From Protaetiibacter sp. (GTDB lineage: Bacteria; Actinomycetota; Actinomycetes; Actinomycetales; Microbacteriaceae), in assembly GCA_030150265.1 (NCBI GenBank), contig JASLGG010000057.1, forward strand, positions 1-37,182: a DNA stretch of 37,182 nt. Direction: 5' to 3'. This document shows, piece by piece, positions 24,811 to 31,653 of this stretch. A program made the position numbers and the translations under genes. The notes beneath the pieces were generated by a model. The model had not been told where the DNA came from, did not search any database, and saw only the letters and a program-made list of their open reading frames with translations. Positions within the stretch are counted from its first letter, which is position 1; every line of letters begins with the position of its first letter.

Positions 24811-25188
24811 TTAATAAAATTTGATGGAATATAGTATTTGAATATCTAAATGTAGCTCTCGGTAAAATGCAAACCTTATTGTCATTAAGAATTTAATATG
24901 CTTTCTCTGTCCGGAGGCTTCCCATTCTTTTTTTATGTTCTGTAAAATAGAATAATTAAGGAAAGAATGGTCTTTTATTGTTTTTCTAACATGCCTATTA
25001 AGACGATGTTTATAAAAAACAGGTATATCAAGGCTCTCTATATTCATTCCCAATTTTTCCAAACCTCTATCAGCTGATAAGAGTTGATGCTCATTGTAAA
25101 ATGAGCAGATTGGTTCAACACAATGGCTATTTATATCGAAAACAGTGGCCGTTATAAATAGCCTTGACCCTTCAATGTCTATTTTCAT
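24811..25188 (-). CDS. Accessory protein, paralog of the neighbouring gene at its N-terminus
   Basis: A 125-residue protein. Residues 1-20 follow the same pattern as the 24377-24793 product (M-[QK]-I-D-x3-S-x-[IL]-[YF]-[VI]-[ST]-A). The middle is basic and His-rich (FYKHRLNRHVRKTIKDHSF) and the C-terminus is strand-like. Function unknown. Confidence 0.6.
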   Translation of the reverse strand: MKIDIEGSRLFITATVFDINSHCVEPICSFYNEHQLLSADRGLEKLGMNIESLDIPVFYKHRLNRHVRKTIKDHSFLNYSILQNIKKEWEASGQRKHIKFLMTIRFAFYRELHLDIQILYSIKFY

Positions 25189-25206
25189 ATTTTGTGTTTT
25201 AAAAAA

Positions 25207-25638
25207 TCACCAAATAATTTCTTCTTCCCACTCTTCAAGATGTTCCGTTTCGCCTTTTAGGTAGGCAATTAGATTGTTCCGGTTCTCTGTTGAAATATAC
25301 AAAAGGCTCATTTCGAATGCCGTTATCCAAAAATATCCCCATCCTCTTCTAGCTATACGCGAAGGCCGTGCGGCCCGTGTATAAAGCGCCCCATTGCTAC
25401 ACATAGATACCAACTCCATAGCCCTCTCTGAAAAACAGCTAAAAGCCATCATGCCATATATACAATCTTCTTCTTCATAAGGATTAAAACGGTCTTTAGA
25501 TAGCTTTCCCTTTTCTTCATGGCGGGCATGTTCCTTTATTTTTTTAGCCTCTTCACGGCCTTCTTTGAAAAGCAAATCGAATTCTGCAAAAGTTGTAACA
25601 CCATTTTGCGCTCTAATAATTCTTTTAGTAGTACACAT
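25207..25638 (-). CDS. Accessory protein, unknown
   Basis: A 143-residue protein if it starts at ATG 25638 (MCTTKRIIRAQ), chosen because it has the leader AAAACAATAAAA. The frame is open up to 25692, which would overlap the upstream gene by 19 nt. It is acidic and helical at the N-terminus (FKEGREEAKKIKEHARHEEK), with an Arg/Trp-rich middle (RPSRIARRGWGYFW) and an acidic end. No family is recognised. Confidence 0.55.
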   Translation of the reverse strand: MCTTKRIIRAQNGVTTFAEFDLLFKEGREEAKKIKEHARHEEKGKLSKDRFNPYEEEDCIYGMMAFSCFSERAMELVSMCSNGALYTRAARPSRIARRGWGYFWITAFEMSLLYISTENRNNLIAYLKGETEHLEEWEEEIIW

Positions 25639-25673
25639 TTTTATTGTTTTTTTAAGGTTATGAAATTTAAATA

Positions 25674-26096
25674 TTAAAGGGTGTTGGCCCAATCTTCGTA
25701 TGCCTGTAGCTCTTCGGCCGTAAAGCCGTTGTCCAGCCAGGGCAAATCAAAGTTTTTAGGGAGCTCGGACATGCCGATTCGTTCGGTGTAGGAGTTGTAC
25801 CCAACTATATCACCGTGCCTTAACCGATTAATGGCCTCTTCAAAGTAATCTAAAAAATCAATATCTGCCTCGATGGCCGAGGCCCTATCCCCTCGTTTTC
25901 CTATCTCATCGGCCCTAAAGGGCCTCCCTATCAACTCGCAAACGGCGCTCGTGGCGGCACAGCCAAAGCAAACGCCGTATTTTGCCTCTCCATACGTGTC
26001 CATGTCTATTTCAAGCCACTTGTTGCGCAGGCCACGGACCATCGTCATAACGATTTCTTTTCCCGTAAGGCTTTTAACTTTTTGTTCGAACGTCAT
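25674..26096 (-). CDS. Accessory protein, unknown
   Basis: A 140-residue acidic protein starting MTFEQKVKSLTGKEIV. Notable are YGVCFGCAATSAVCEL with three cysteines around residues 40-53, GRPFRADEIGKRGDRA, and a C-terminal acidic part with YNSYTERIG. No enzymatic motif is recognised. It sits in the middle of the leftward operon. Confidence 0.6.
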   Translation of the reverse strand: MTFEQKVKSLTGKEIVMTMVRGLRNKWLEIDMDTYGEAKYGVCFGCAATSAVCELIGRPFRADEIGKRGDRASAIEADIDFLDYFEEAINRLRHGDIVGYNSYTERIGMSELPKNFDLPWLDNGFTAEELQAYEDWANTL

Positions 26097-26144
26097 AATT
26101 TTAGGTTTTGCCCCGATCCTGGTAAGGTCCGGGATGATGAAAGA

Positions 26145-26450
26145 TTAATTGTTTTTATTAAAGTAATCATTTTTATATTGACCTAAAAATTCTGATACCT
26201 CTACGGCAGTTTTGAATTTTATAAAATCGATTCCTTCTTTGCCTTCATAAGCGGCCACCAAGGTGTCACAATAGTTCAGTATCCCTTGCCGAGTTACTAC
26301 CATGAATACTTCCGTTTCTGTCATTTCCCTATAGTCAACATCAGTCATTTTTAGAATTTTAACTATTGGCATGCTACCGAGACTGCCAACTTTTTTGCTA
26401 ATGGTAATTATTTCGGTGGTACTAATGCTATTGATTTGTTGGGCCGTCAT
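26145..26450 (-). CDS. Accessory protein, unknown
   Basis: A 101-residue protein. Its start has the 12-nt leader block AAAACGACATGA shared with two other leftward genes, and a 21-bp operator-like repeat lies 16 bp upstream. Its sequence (EVFMVVTRQGILNYCDTLVAA, then IDFIKFKTAVEVSEFL) suggests a mixed alpha/beta fold. Being directly after the XRE gene and near the repeat suggests it may be regulated separately. Confidence 0.6.
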   Translation of the reverse strand: MTAQQINSISTTEIITISKKVGSLGSMPIVKILKMTDVDYREMTETEVFMVVTRQGILNYCDTLVAAYEGKEGIDFIKFKTAVEVSEFLGQYKNDYFNKNN

Positions 26451-26465
26451 GTCGTTTTGAGTTTT

Positions 26466-26486
26466 AAAATGTTTTTACATTATTTT
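26466..26486. promoter_or_regulatory. Operator-like 21-bp repeat, copy 2
   Basis: These 21 bases are identical to 28573-28593. They contain the inverted repeat AATGT-TTTT-ACATT (26468-26481). The copy straddles the XRE stop codon and precedes the 26145-26450 gene. No consensus -7 box accompanies this copy. Confidence 0.6.
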
Positions 26487-26674
26487 AATACTATTTTTTT
26501 ACCCAATACTTCCGCCATTTTTTGGAGCGTACTGATGTTGGCGTTTCCACCCCGTTCTATGGCAGAAACGTTTTGATACAGCATGCCCGCCCGCTTCGCG
26601 AATTCCCGCTGGGTAATCCCCTGGCGTATTCTTTCTTCTTTTAATTCTTTCCCTATGTCGTTATACATCTTCAC
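26480..26674 (-). CDS. XRE/Cro-CI-family transcription regulator
   Basis: A 64-residue single-domain helix-turn-helix protein: IGKELKEERIRQGITQREFAKRAGMLYQNVSAIERG covers helices 1-4 (split here: recognition part NVSAIERGG at ~35-43), ending VLGKKIVLK. It lacks an oligomerisation or peptidase domain, like Cro or antitoxin-type regulators. Likely targets are the AATGT-N4-ACATT sites at 26466 and 28573 (inference). It overlaps the upstream gene by 14 nt. Confidence 0.87.
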   Translation of the reverse strand: MKMYNDIGKELKEERIRQGITQREFAKRAGMLYQNVSAIERGGNANISTLQKMAEVLGKKIVLK

Positions 26675-26867
26675 CTATTTTAATCCTGTTAAAAATATTT
26701 AGCCAAAAATCATGGCCTTCCGGCGCATCTTCCCACGTAAACGCGCCGGGAATAGCATCGTGCAAACTGTTTGCCGGATGTCCCGAAAGTAGGCCGCAAT
26801 TCGGAATTGCGGCCTCTCTTATCTTATGGTCTTTTATCTCTAAAAACAAAAGTAGGATGCTCTTCAC
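26661..26867 (-). CDS. Small protein with FW-IF-x-I domain, paralog of upstream C-terminus
   Basis: A 68-residue protein starting with GTG in a GTGA overlap with the upstream stop. Its C-terminal AIPGAFTWEDAPEGHDFW-x-x-IFNRI aligns with the end of the 26864-27751 product, ALISAFRWSNSPQGATYW-x-x-IFHKI. The two adjacent genes thus carry the same ~30-residue module. Function unknown. Confidence 0.6.
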   Translation of the reverse strand: MKSILLLFLEIKDHKIREAAIPNCGLLSGHPANSLHDAIPGAFTWEDAPEGHDFWLNIFNRIKIGEDV

Positions 26868-27751
26868 TTTAGTTCACCGTGTTTAATTTTATGAAAAATT
26901 AGCCGCCAGTAGGTGGCTCCCTGCGGAGAATTCGACCACCGGAAAGCGCTTATTAGGGCATCTTCTAAAGACTGGACTATTTTTTGTGCGTTCGCGGGGC
27001 GTAGTTGCTTTAGAATTCTCCTTTTTAAGCGCGATTCTTCCATGCCACTAATCCACCCTATAACCGTTTTGTTGTTGGCGTTAATAGCTTCTAAAGCCGC
27101 CCCGGTATCGGACCAGCTTTGTAATTCTTTTGATGGGTATATTCGGCTCCCATTGGGTTTTTTGTTATCAAGCGCCCCGGTTCTTGAATAACTTTCAAGC
27201 GCACCGCCAGCGGTTCTTATAAAAATAGGATACTCTTGATCAGGCCATATACCACTAACCGGACATAGTCCCCAATATGGATGATATACCTGCATGCCTG
27301 GTCTTAGCACCTTCGTAAGGTCAATTTCCTTCTCACTTTTTGTCGAGTTCATTTTCCTCTTAGGCTGGGTGGGGCCGTATTTCTTTATAATTGCCTTTAA
27401 CAATCTTTCCTCGTCTATCCCAGTCGATACCCGCACGGCCCCGATGTCCATAATTTCTATTTCTAGAATAATAAACCTAGATACAAAATCTTTCTTAATA
27501 TATAAATGGGCTTTATTCTGTTTTTTAAACAGTTTCGGTATCTTCCTGGCATCAGATTCTGTTACCTCAATATCTGTTCGGAGAATAGAATTAAAATCGA
27601 TTTGTATTGCTGCTGGATCAATATCCTCAAGACCTTCAACTTTTCGGACTTTGTCCAAAAGGTTTAGCCCGGTATCAATTTCAATTTCATTTTTGCCCCC
27701 AGGATAGTATATAAATCCGTCTTTTACTTCTACGCTTAATGTAAATTTCAT
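26864..27751 (-). CDS. Multi-domain accessory protein (WPSK-type and FW-type modules)
   Basis: A 295-residue protein from ATG 27751, chosen because of the shared leader AAAACGACATGA; the frame is open upstream to 27925 but that part codes unlikely sequence across a hairpin. Order: N-terminal ~105 residues of alternating strands with a Lys-rich middle; a module ~140-205 (PGMQVYHPYWGLCPVSGIW, RIYPSKELQSW) shared with the rightward early protein at 11666; and a C-terminal module (~255-290) shared with the 26661 product. No active site is recognised. Confidence 0.62.
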   Translation of the reverse strand: MKFTLSVEVKDGFIYYPGGKNEIEIDTGLNLLDKVRKVEGLEDIDPAAIQIDFNSILRTDIEVTESDARKIPKLFKKQNKAHLYIKKDFVSRFIILEIEIMDIGAVRVSTGIDEERLLKAIIKKYGPTQPKRKMNSTKSEKEIDLTKVLRPGMQVYHPYWGLCPVSGIWPDQEYPIFIRTAGGALESYSRTGALDNKKPNGSRIYPSKELQSWSDTGAALEAINANNKTVIGWISGMEESRLKRRILKQLRPANAQKIVQSLEDALISAFRWSNSPQGATYWRLIFHKIKHGELK

Positions 27752-27788
27752 GTCGTTTTTGTTTTTTTTGGGCAATGCCCGGTTAATA

Positions 27789-27833
27789 AAAAAGTATGTT
27801 ATATCGGCCCCAATTATAAGAATCGGGGCCGAT
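27789..27833 (-). terminator. Possible leftward terminator
   Basis: A 9-bp GC-rich stem (ATCGGCCCC/GGGGCCGAT, 27803-27811 with 27825-27833) followed, on the minus strand, by T-rich sequence after about 9 nt. It lies 6 nt past the 27840 gene. The T-run is not adjacent, so it may be a partial attenuator. Confidence 0.45.
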
Positions 27834-27839
27834 GGTGTT

Positions 27840-28505
27840 TTAAAAAGTGAAAGACAGGTCTTCTGTGCTATATCCCTCGCTTTTAGGATAAAGCGCGTAT
27901 GCTTCAAAAGCATCAGCGTGGGCACTTTCTACGATTATGAATTCTTCGCTTTCATAATAAGTTTTGCCGTAAATGCTATTGATTCGCTCCATTTCTTCAA
28001 GGGCCTTTTCGAAGTCTTCCACATCGTACAAGACCTCATGTGTTGGTTCCCCGGAATCGCACTTGACGGTTACGGTTTTCCAGTTTCTGCCGTCATGATA
28101 ATTAAATCCCTGCACCTCGGTAATGTTCTCATTCTCTTCGCACCAGCTTTGTATAAAGCTGGCAATATTATCTCCACATATAACATCGCCATCGCACTCG
28201 ATGTGATAAACATCTCCGATTTTTACGATTTCATGACCTTCGGCAGTATCGATAAGGCCAGCCGCTACGGCCGCGTTAAGACAATCTTTTTCGGCGCTGC
28301 ATCCGCTATTTTCAAGGCAGTAATCGCCAGCGTCATGGTGGCCTACTAGCTGCCCATGTTCGCTATATGTTTCGAAAAGGTTAAGCGTTTCAATTTCATA
28401 CGAAACCGCTAATATGGGGCGGTGTTCGGCTCCGTAGAAAGAATTTTCTTGTAAGCAAACGAATCCTGATTCGTTTGCTTGGGGGGTGTTGTTTTGAGTT
28501 GTCAT
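27840..28505 (-). CDS. First gene of leftward accessory operon, unknown acidic protein
   Basis: A 221-residue, strongly acidic protein (many Glu/Asp) with a leader identical over 12 nt to two downstream genes. It contains six or more Cys (DYCLENSGCSAEKDC around 62-76), VYHIECDGDVICGDN and a C-terminal acidic helix EKALEEMERIN. The acidity recalls DNA-mimic anti-host proteins, but that is speculation. It is transcribed from the promoter at 28545-28575. Confidence 0.6.
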   Translation of the reverse strand: MTTQNNTPQANESGFVCLQENSFYGAEHRPILAVSYEIETLNLFETYSEHGQLVGHHDAGDYCLENSGCSAEKDCLNAAVAAGLIDTAEGHEIVKIGDVYHIECDGDVICGDNIASFIQSWCEENENITEVQGFNYHDGRNWKTVTVKCDSGEPTHEVLYDVEDFEKALEEMERINSIYGKTYYESEEFIIVESAHADAFEAYALYPKSEGYSTEDLSFTF

Positions 28506-28544
28506 GTCGTTTTGTTTTTAAAAGTTTTTGTTTGTTTGTTAGAA

Positions 28545-28593
28545 CAAAGGTAGGAATGTTATTCCATTCCGCAAAATGTTTTTACATTATTTT
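28545..28593 (-). promoter_or_regulatory. Leftward promoter with overlapping operator repeats
   Basis: On the minus strand, TTTG (28575-28572), 19 nt, then TACCTTTG (28552-28545) matches the Bacteroides consensus. The spacer holds GGAATG-N6-CATTCC. The -33 element is overlapped by AATGT-TTTT-ACATT (28575-28588) within the 21-bp repeat 28573-28593. The leader to the ATG at 28505 is about 30 nt. It is a likely target of the XRE protein. Confidence 0.75.
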
Positions 28594-28595
28594 TT

Positions 28596-28626
28596 ATAAA
28601 AAAATAAGGCCCCAATATTGGGGCCT
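28596..28626 (-). terminator. Leftward terminator after the lysis genes
   Basis: A 20-bp palindrome AGGCCCC-AATATT-GGGGCCT (28607-28626) is followed on the minus strand by TTATTTTTTT. It separates the portal/lysis operon from the accessory operon promoter. Confidence 0.85.
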
Positions 28627-28650
28627 GTTATTCAATACGTTGTGTTATTT

Positions 28651-29324
28651 TTATTTTGAAAAATATTTTAAAGCCCTTTCCCAAAAGGTTTTGCGTTCCG
28701 AGATATGTGTAAGGCCGCCGTTTATTTTTATGGTAATGTACTCGAACGGCGTACGTTTAATGCCATTCCAGATATATGTAGGGCTATTGGGCTTGTCCGC
28801 TATTTCGTTTAGCCCGTTGCTTTCCCAAAAAACACAGGCGGATTGTACCGCGTATTCAGGTACGGTTAATAGGCTGGGCGTGGTTAATAGTCTTCTATCC
28901 TTAAACATCAGCAGGCTCATTTTTTCGAAATTTGTTTTACCCGTAACCTGGATAAGCCCCGTGCCTTTAAAAAACTGTCCATCCCCATCGGCTTCCGGCG
29001 TATTCCCTAGCTCTATCGCCTTTTCCCTGTATCGTAGGCGGCCCCGCTGGCAAGCTCCCTTACATATCTAAACTGCCCGCTTTCCTGGGCGACCTGGGCT
29101 ATAAAAGCGGCCGCGCGGCCTATTGTATCTATCCCGTACCTGGGCATAAATCTGTTTAAATATCCTATAAATACCGTAGCATTTTTAGGGGATTGCGGGC
29201 ATACTTCTCGCAAGATATTTTCTGTAAAAACAACGGGCTTTACGGTTATTTCGGGCAAATCTATAACCCGGCCTATTTGTTGTTTAGCGTCCATGTTATT
29301 AACTGGATCGATTTTATTTATCAT
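28651..29324 (-). pseudogene. GH19-type endolysin broken by a single-base frameshift
   Basis: The N-terminal frame (29324-29013) codes 103 residues with the GH19 region FIAQVAQESGQFRYVREL (candidate catalytic E81) and stops at TAG. The -1 frame from 29022 continues KAIELGNTPEADGDG, FFKGTGLIQVTGKTNF, then MSLLMFKDRRLL to the end, with the late GH19 pattern SACVFWESNGLNEIAD and TIKINGG. Reading GGGAAAA as GGGAAAAA would give one ~224-residue protein. No canonical slip heptamer is in phase in the region where both frames are open (29013-29067). The holin lies upstream. Confidence 0.8.
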
Positions 29325-29335
29325 ATTTAATTTAA

Positions 29336-29806
29336 TTAATATTTTAGAACTTCGTTGGCAACTGGCCCAATTTTGGACGCTATTTCGTCCCTTAGCTGGT
29401 GTCTTAGTATTTTAAAAAAAGCTGCTTTGGGCCATAGGATTAATACGGAAGCAGAAAAGCTCCAAAACTCGCATGCTACGGCGCACCCGGCCGCTATTTT
29501 AATGCCTATAAACCCATTGTCGTGCGCCAGCTTTTCCACCATAAAAACCATTAATAGCGCCGACATGTAAGACGTTATTTTAAACAGTGTTACGCGTCCC
29601 AACCTGGACAGCGCGAAACGTCCATATTTTTTACTAACCGCTATCCCAAAAATGGCATCGATTATGATGGCCACGAGGACTATCGTAAAGGCGTATAGTT
29701 CCGGGGCCAAAAAGCTGTACACGGCCCCCAGTCCTAATAATATTTTTCCGTACGCTGTGGAAGAAACTCTTTTAAGTATATTATATAAATAATTTATTTT
29801 TTTCAT
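29336..29806 (-). CDS. Holin (phage_holin_4-type)
   Basis: A 156-residue membrane protein with hydrophobic segments at ~21-58 (probably two helices), ~74-93 and ~101-125, and a basic N-terminus. The sequence DAIFGIAVSKKYGRF-x3-LGRVTLFKITSYMSALLM follows the phage_holin_4 pattern. It forms membrane lesions that release endolysin; the GH19 gene is 11 nt downstream in the same direction. Confidence 0.82.
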   Translation of the reverse strand: MKKINYLYNILKRVSSTAYGKILLGLGAVYSFLAPELYAFTIVLVAIIIDAIFGIAVSKKYGRFALSRLGRVTLFKITSYMSALLMVFMVEKLAHDNGFIGIKIAAGCAVACEFWSFSASVLILWPKAAFFKILRHQLRDEIASKIGPVANEVLKY

Positions 29807-29818
29807 ATTGTTTTTTAT

Positions 29819-30394
29819 TTAGCAGCAATTTTTTTTTCTTCTTTTTGGTATAAAAATTCCCGTATCGTAAACGATTTGTACGCCCTTCGCCCCCTGGCAG
29901 CATCCGCACCCACCACACCCGTATCCTTCTGCTGGCGACCATTTGGGATATTTGGAAGAGCATTTACAAAGGTAGGAAACCAGGTTTCGGGTAAGCGTTT
30001 CGGCATCGTCTTTTACCCATTTCCTAAGCGTGGAAATGTCTTTTAAGTCCACCCCTTTGCTGTTTTCGCTTTCCAAAATAGTAACCCCTTTGTTTACTAT
30101 CGCGGCCCAATGGAACGGCAAGCCCTGGTACACGGCGTAAAAGGAAAGGGCCGGGGCTATCTCCTGTATAAGGGCGCGATTGGCCGGGGTAATGGGATTC
30201 ACTGGCGGCTTAGGGTCTACGCTGGCCGCCTTTACCTGTTCCTGTAGTTCCGTTAATAGCGAATCCCCTAAAACGTCTTTAATGTGTAATTTTTGTGCTA
30301 AAAGTATATACGGTATAAACTTGTTTATTATCGTATCTTCTTTTACCGGGCTATTTTCTTTAAACAGTTTTTCGGATATTATCGCGATTCCCAT
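29819..30394 (-). CDS. Head-tail connector-like protein with Cys-rich tail
   Basis: A 191-residue, mostly helical protein directly after the portal (35-nt overlap). The pattern NKFIPYILLAQKLHIKDVLG, then APALSFYAVYQGLPFHW and KWVKDDAETLTRNLVSYLC, fits the DUF6712-type adaptors of Bacteroides phages (from memory). The C-terminus is unusual: nine or more Cys with GYGCGGCGCC and a final CC, suggesting metal binding or disulfide cross-links in the neck. Confidence 0.65.
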   Translation of the reverse strand: MGIAIISEKLFKENSPVKEDTIINKFIPYILLAQKLHIKDVLGDSLLTELQEQVKAASVDPKPPVNPITPANRALIQEIAPALSFYAVYQGLPFHWAAIVNKGVTILESENSKGVDLKDISTLRKWVKDDAETLTRNLVSYLCKCSSKYPKWSPAEGYGCGGCGCCQGAKGVQIVYDTGIFIPKRRKKNCC

Positions 30395-31616
30395 AATAAA
30401 AATTTAGCAGTTTTTTTAATTTTCTTAAAAAAGAATTGTTTGAACTCGTTAATTTTTCGGGTTGTGTATCCCCGGAGCTGTCCGGTTGTGCCGTGATAGA
30501 ATCGGGCGCGGCCATGCTTTCGGATATTTTTTTAATTACATCCAGCTCCTCTATTTCTAGCGCATCAACCTTGTTTATTTTCGTAAAAATATTTAGGGCG
30601 TCCAATATTTTTCTGCGTAATTTTTCTACGACCGTGAAGTTATAGAGGACATAGGAATCTATAATTTCGGCGGCATTTCCCGAAAGGTTGCCGCTGCCTG
30701 AAACGCCCGCCAGCGTTGGGCTAGCGAGCCGATGCGAACTTACTATTTTTTGGAAAATAATACCTTCTACCTTGTTATAAATATCCGCGTTCCCGGCGGC
30801 GCTGAAAGGAACGATTTCCGGCTTTACGTCTTTCCCTTCGCCCCACAAAATCATAATAGAGCTGGCCCCTTCTACCCCGCCAAAAGCCTCTTCCATTTGT
30901 TCCTGTATCTCTTCCTTTTTTTCTTGTGGCGGGCTGGATGGCATGGAAATTATTACGGACGGGGTAAATCCGTTTGAGATACTATTGTTATAAAATGGTC
31001 CCAGCTTGCCATCGGCCTTGACGTAATCTATAGAGGCGTACCACCCCGGTATAGAATACAAGGACAATCCAGGCTCATAGTCCCAATGGTGCGATATGTA
31101 CACGATTCCCGGTTTAGCTTCGTGTACGCCCGGCCAAATATTAAGTTCTAAGGTCTTAGAATGGGTGGCCTTTTTCCAATCTTTGGATATTCTAAACGTA
31201 AGGGGGTCCCCTTCTTCGGTAGTTTGTCCTACCCGAACTTCGGAAAAATCCTGGTGAAAAACAGAAACGGTAATGCCGTCTTTGTTTAGAACCACTTGTA
31301 AGTAAAAGCCGCCGAAAGTTTTGTAATCCTTCGCCAAAGGCTCTAAGATATCGTCCCATGTATTTTTAGGATTAGGGTTTGATACATAGCTGTTTACGCT
31401 CTTCCCTGTATCTCTTATACCTTTCCCACATATATATGTTACCGTGCTATCTATTATGGCTTTCGTTACCGGGGAACGGTTAACGTTCATAATTATTTTC
31501 TGCGGGAAATCGTTAGCGGCCCCATACGAAACCCATCCGCTACGGCTTCTTTTTATTACCGGAAGTTCGGGGGCCTGGGCTTCCGAACTTAATCTTATCG
31601 TTTTTGCATGTTCCAT
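30360..31616 (-). CDS. Portal protein
   Basis: A 418-residue protein with portal features: VNRSPVTKAIIDSTVTYICGKG near 45-66, a central wing with WPGVHEAKPGIVYISHHWDY, SIPGWYASIDYV near 183-194, FYNNSISNGFTPSVII, and a C-terminal stem-like helix ending KKISESM. It forms the dodecameric ring through which TerL packages DNA. The gene is leftward, opposite to terminase and capsid, and starts inside the 31615-31653 palindrome. The C-terminal ~45 residues are Ser/Asn/Lys-rich. Confidence 0.85.
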   Translation of the reverse strand: MEHAKTIRLSSEAQAPELPVIKRSRSGWVSYGAANDFPQKIIMNVNRSPVTKAIIDSTVTYICGKGIRDTGKSVNSYVSNPNPKNTWDDILEPLAKDYKTFGGFYLQVVLNKDGITVSVFHQDFSEVRVGQTTEEGDPLTFRISKDWKKATHSKTLELNIWPGVHEAKPGIVYISHHWDYEPGLSLYSIPGWYASIDYVKADGKLGPFYNNSISNGFTPSVIISMPSSPPQEKKEEIQEQMEEAFGGVEGASSIMILWGEGKDVKPEIVPFSAAGNADIYNKVEGIIFQKIVSSHRLASPTLAGVSGSGNLSGNAAEIIDSYVLYNFTVVEKLRRKILDALNIFTKINKVDALEIEELDVIKKISESMAAPDSITAQPDSSGDTQPEKLTSSNNSFLRKLKKLLNFYYGNRDNIRKTV

Positions 31617-31653
31617 TCAGTAAAGATAAAAATAGTTTTTATCTTTACTGAAT
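31615..31653. repeat. 18-bp perfect inverted repeat between divergent operons
   Basis: ATTCAGTAAAGATAAAAA (31615-31632), spacer TAG, and the exact complement (31636-31653). It fills the 37-bp gap between the portal start (31616, leftward) and the chaperone start (31654, rightward). Both genes therefore have the same 16-18-nt leader ending TCTTTACTGAAT. It could be a hairpin in both mRNAs or a two-fold operator. Confidence 0.95.

Noticed and set aside
27750..28349. Rightward ORF of 199 codons
   Set aside because: Antisense to the acidic first gene of the leftward operon, which has a promoter and the shared leader.
29013..29067. Programmed -1 frameshift in the endolysin
   Set aside because: No in-phase X-XXY-YYZ heptamer in the stretch where both frames are open; a plain one-base change explains it better, though not finally excluded.
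28475..29071. Rightward ORF of 198 codons over the endolysin and promoter region
   Set aside because: It runs through a terminator, a promoter and the GH19 coding region; GH19 motifs on the other strand decide the call.
31563..31590. Inverted repeat AAGTTCGG/CCGAACTT in the portal 5' coding region
   Set aside because: Short, with a 12-nt spacer, inside codons and without a T-run; not convincing as a regulatory site on its own.
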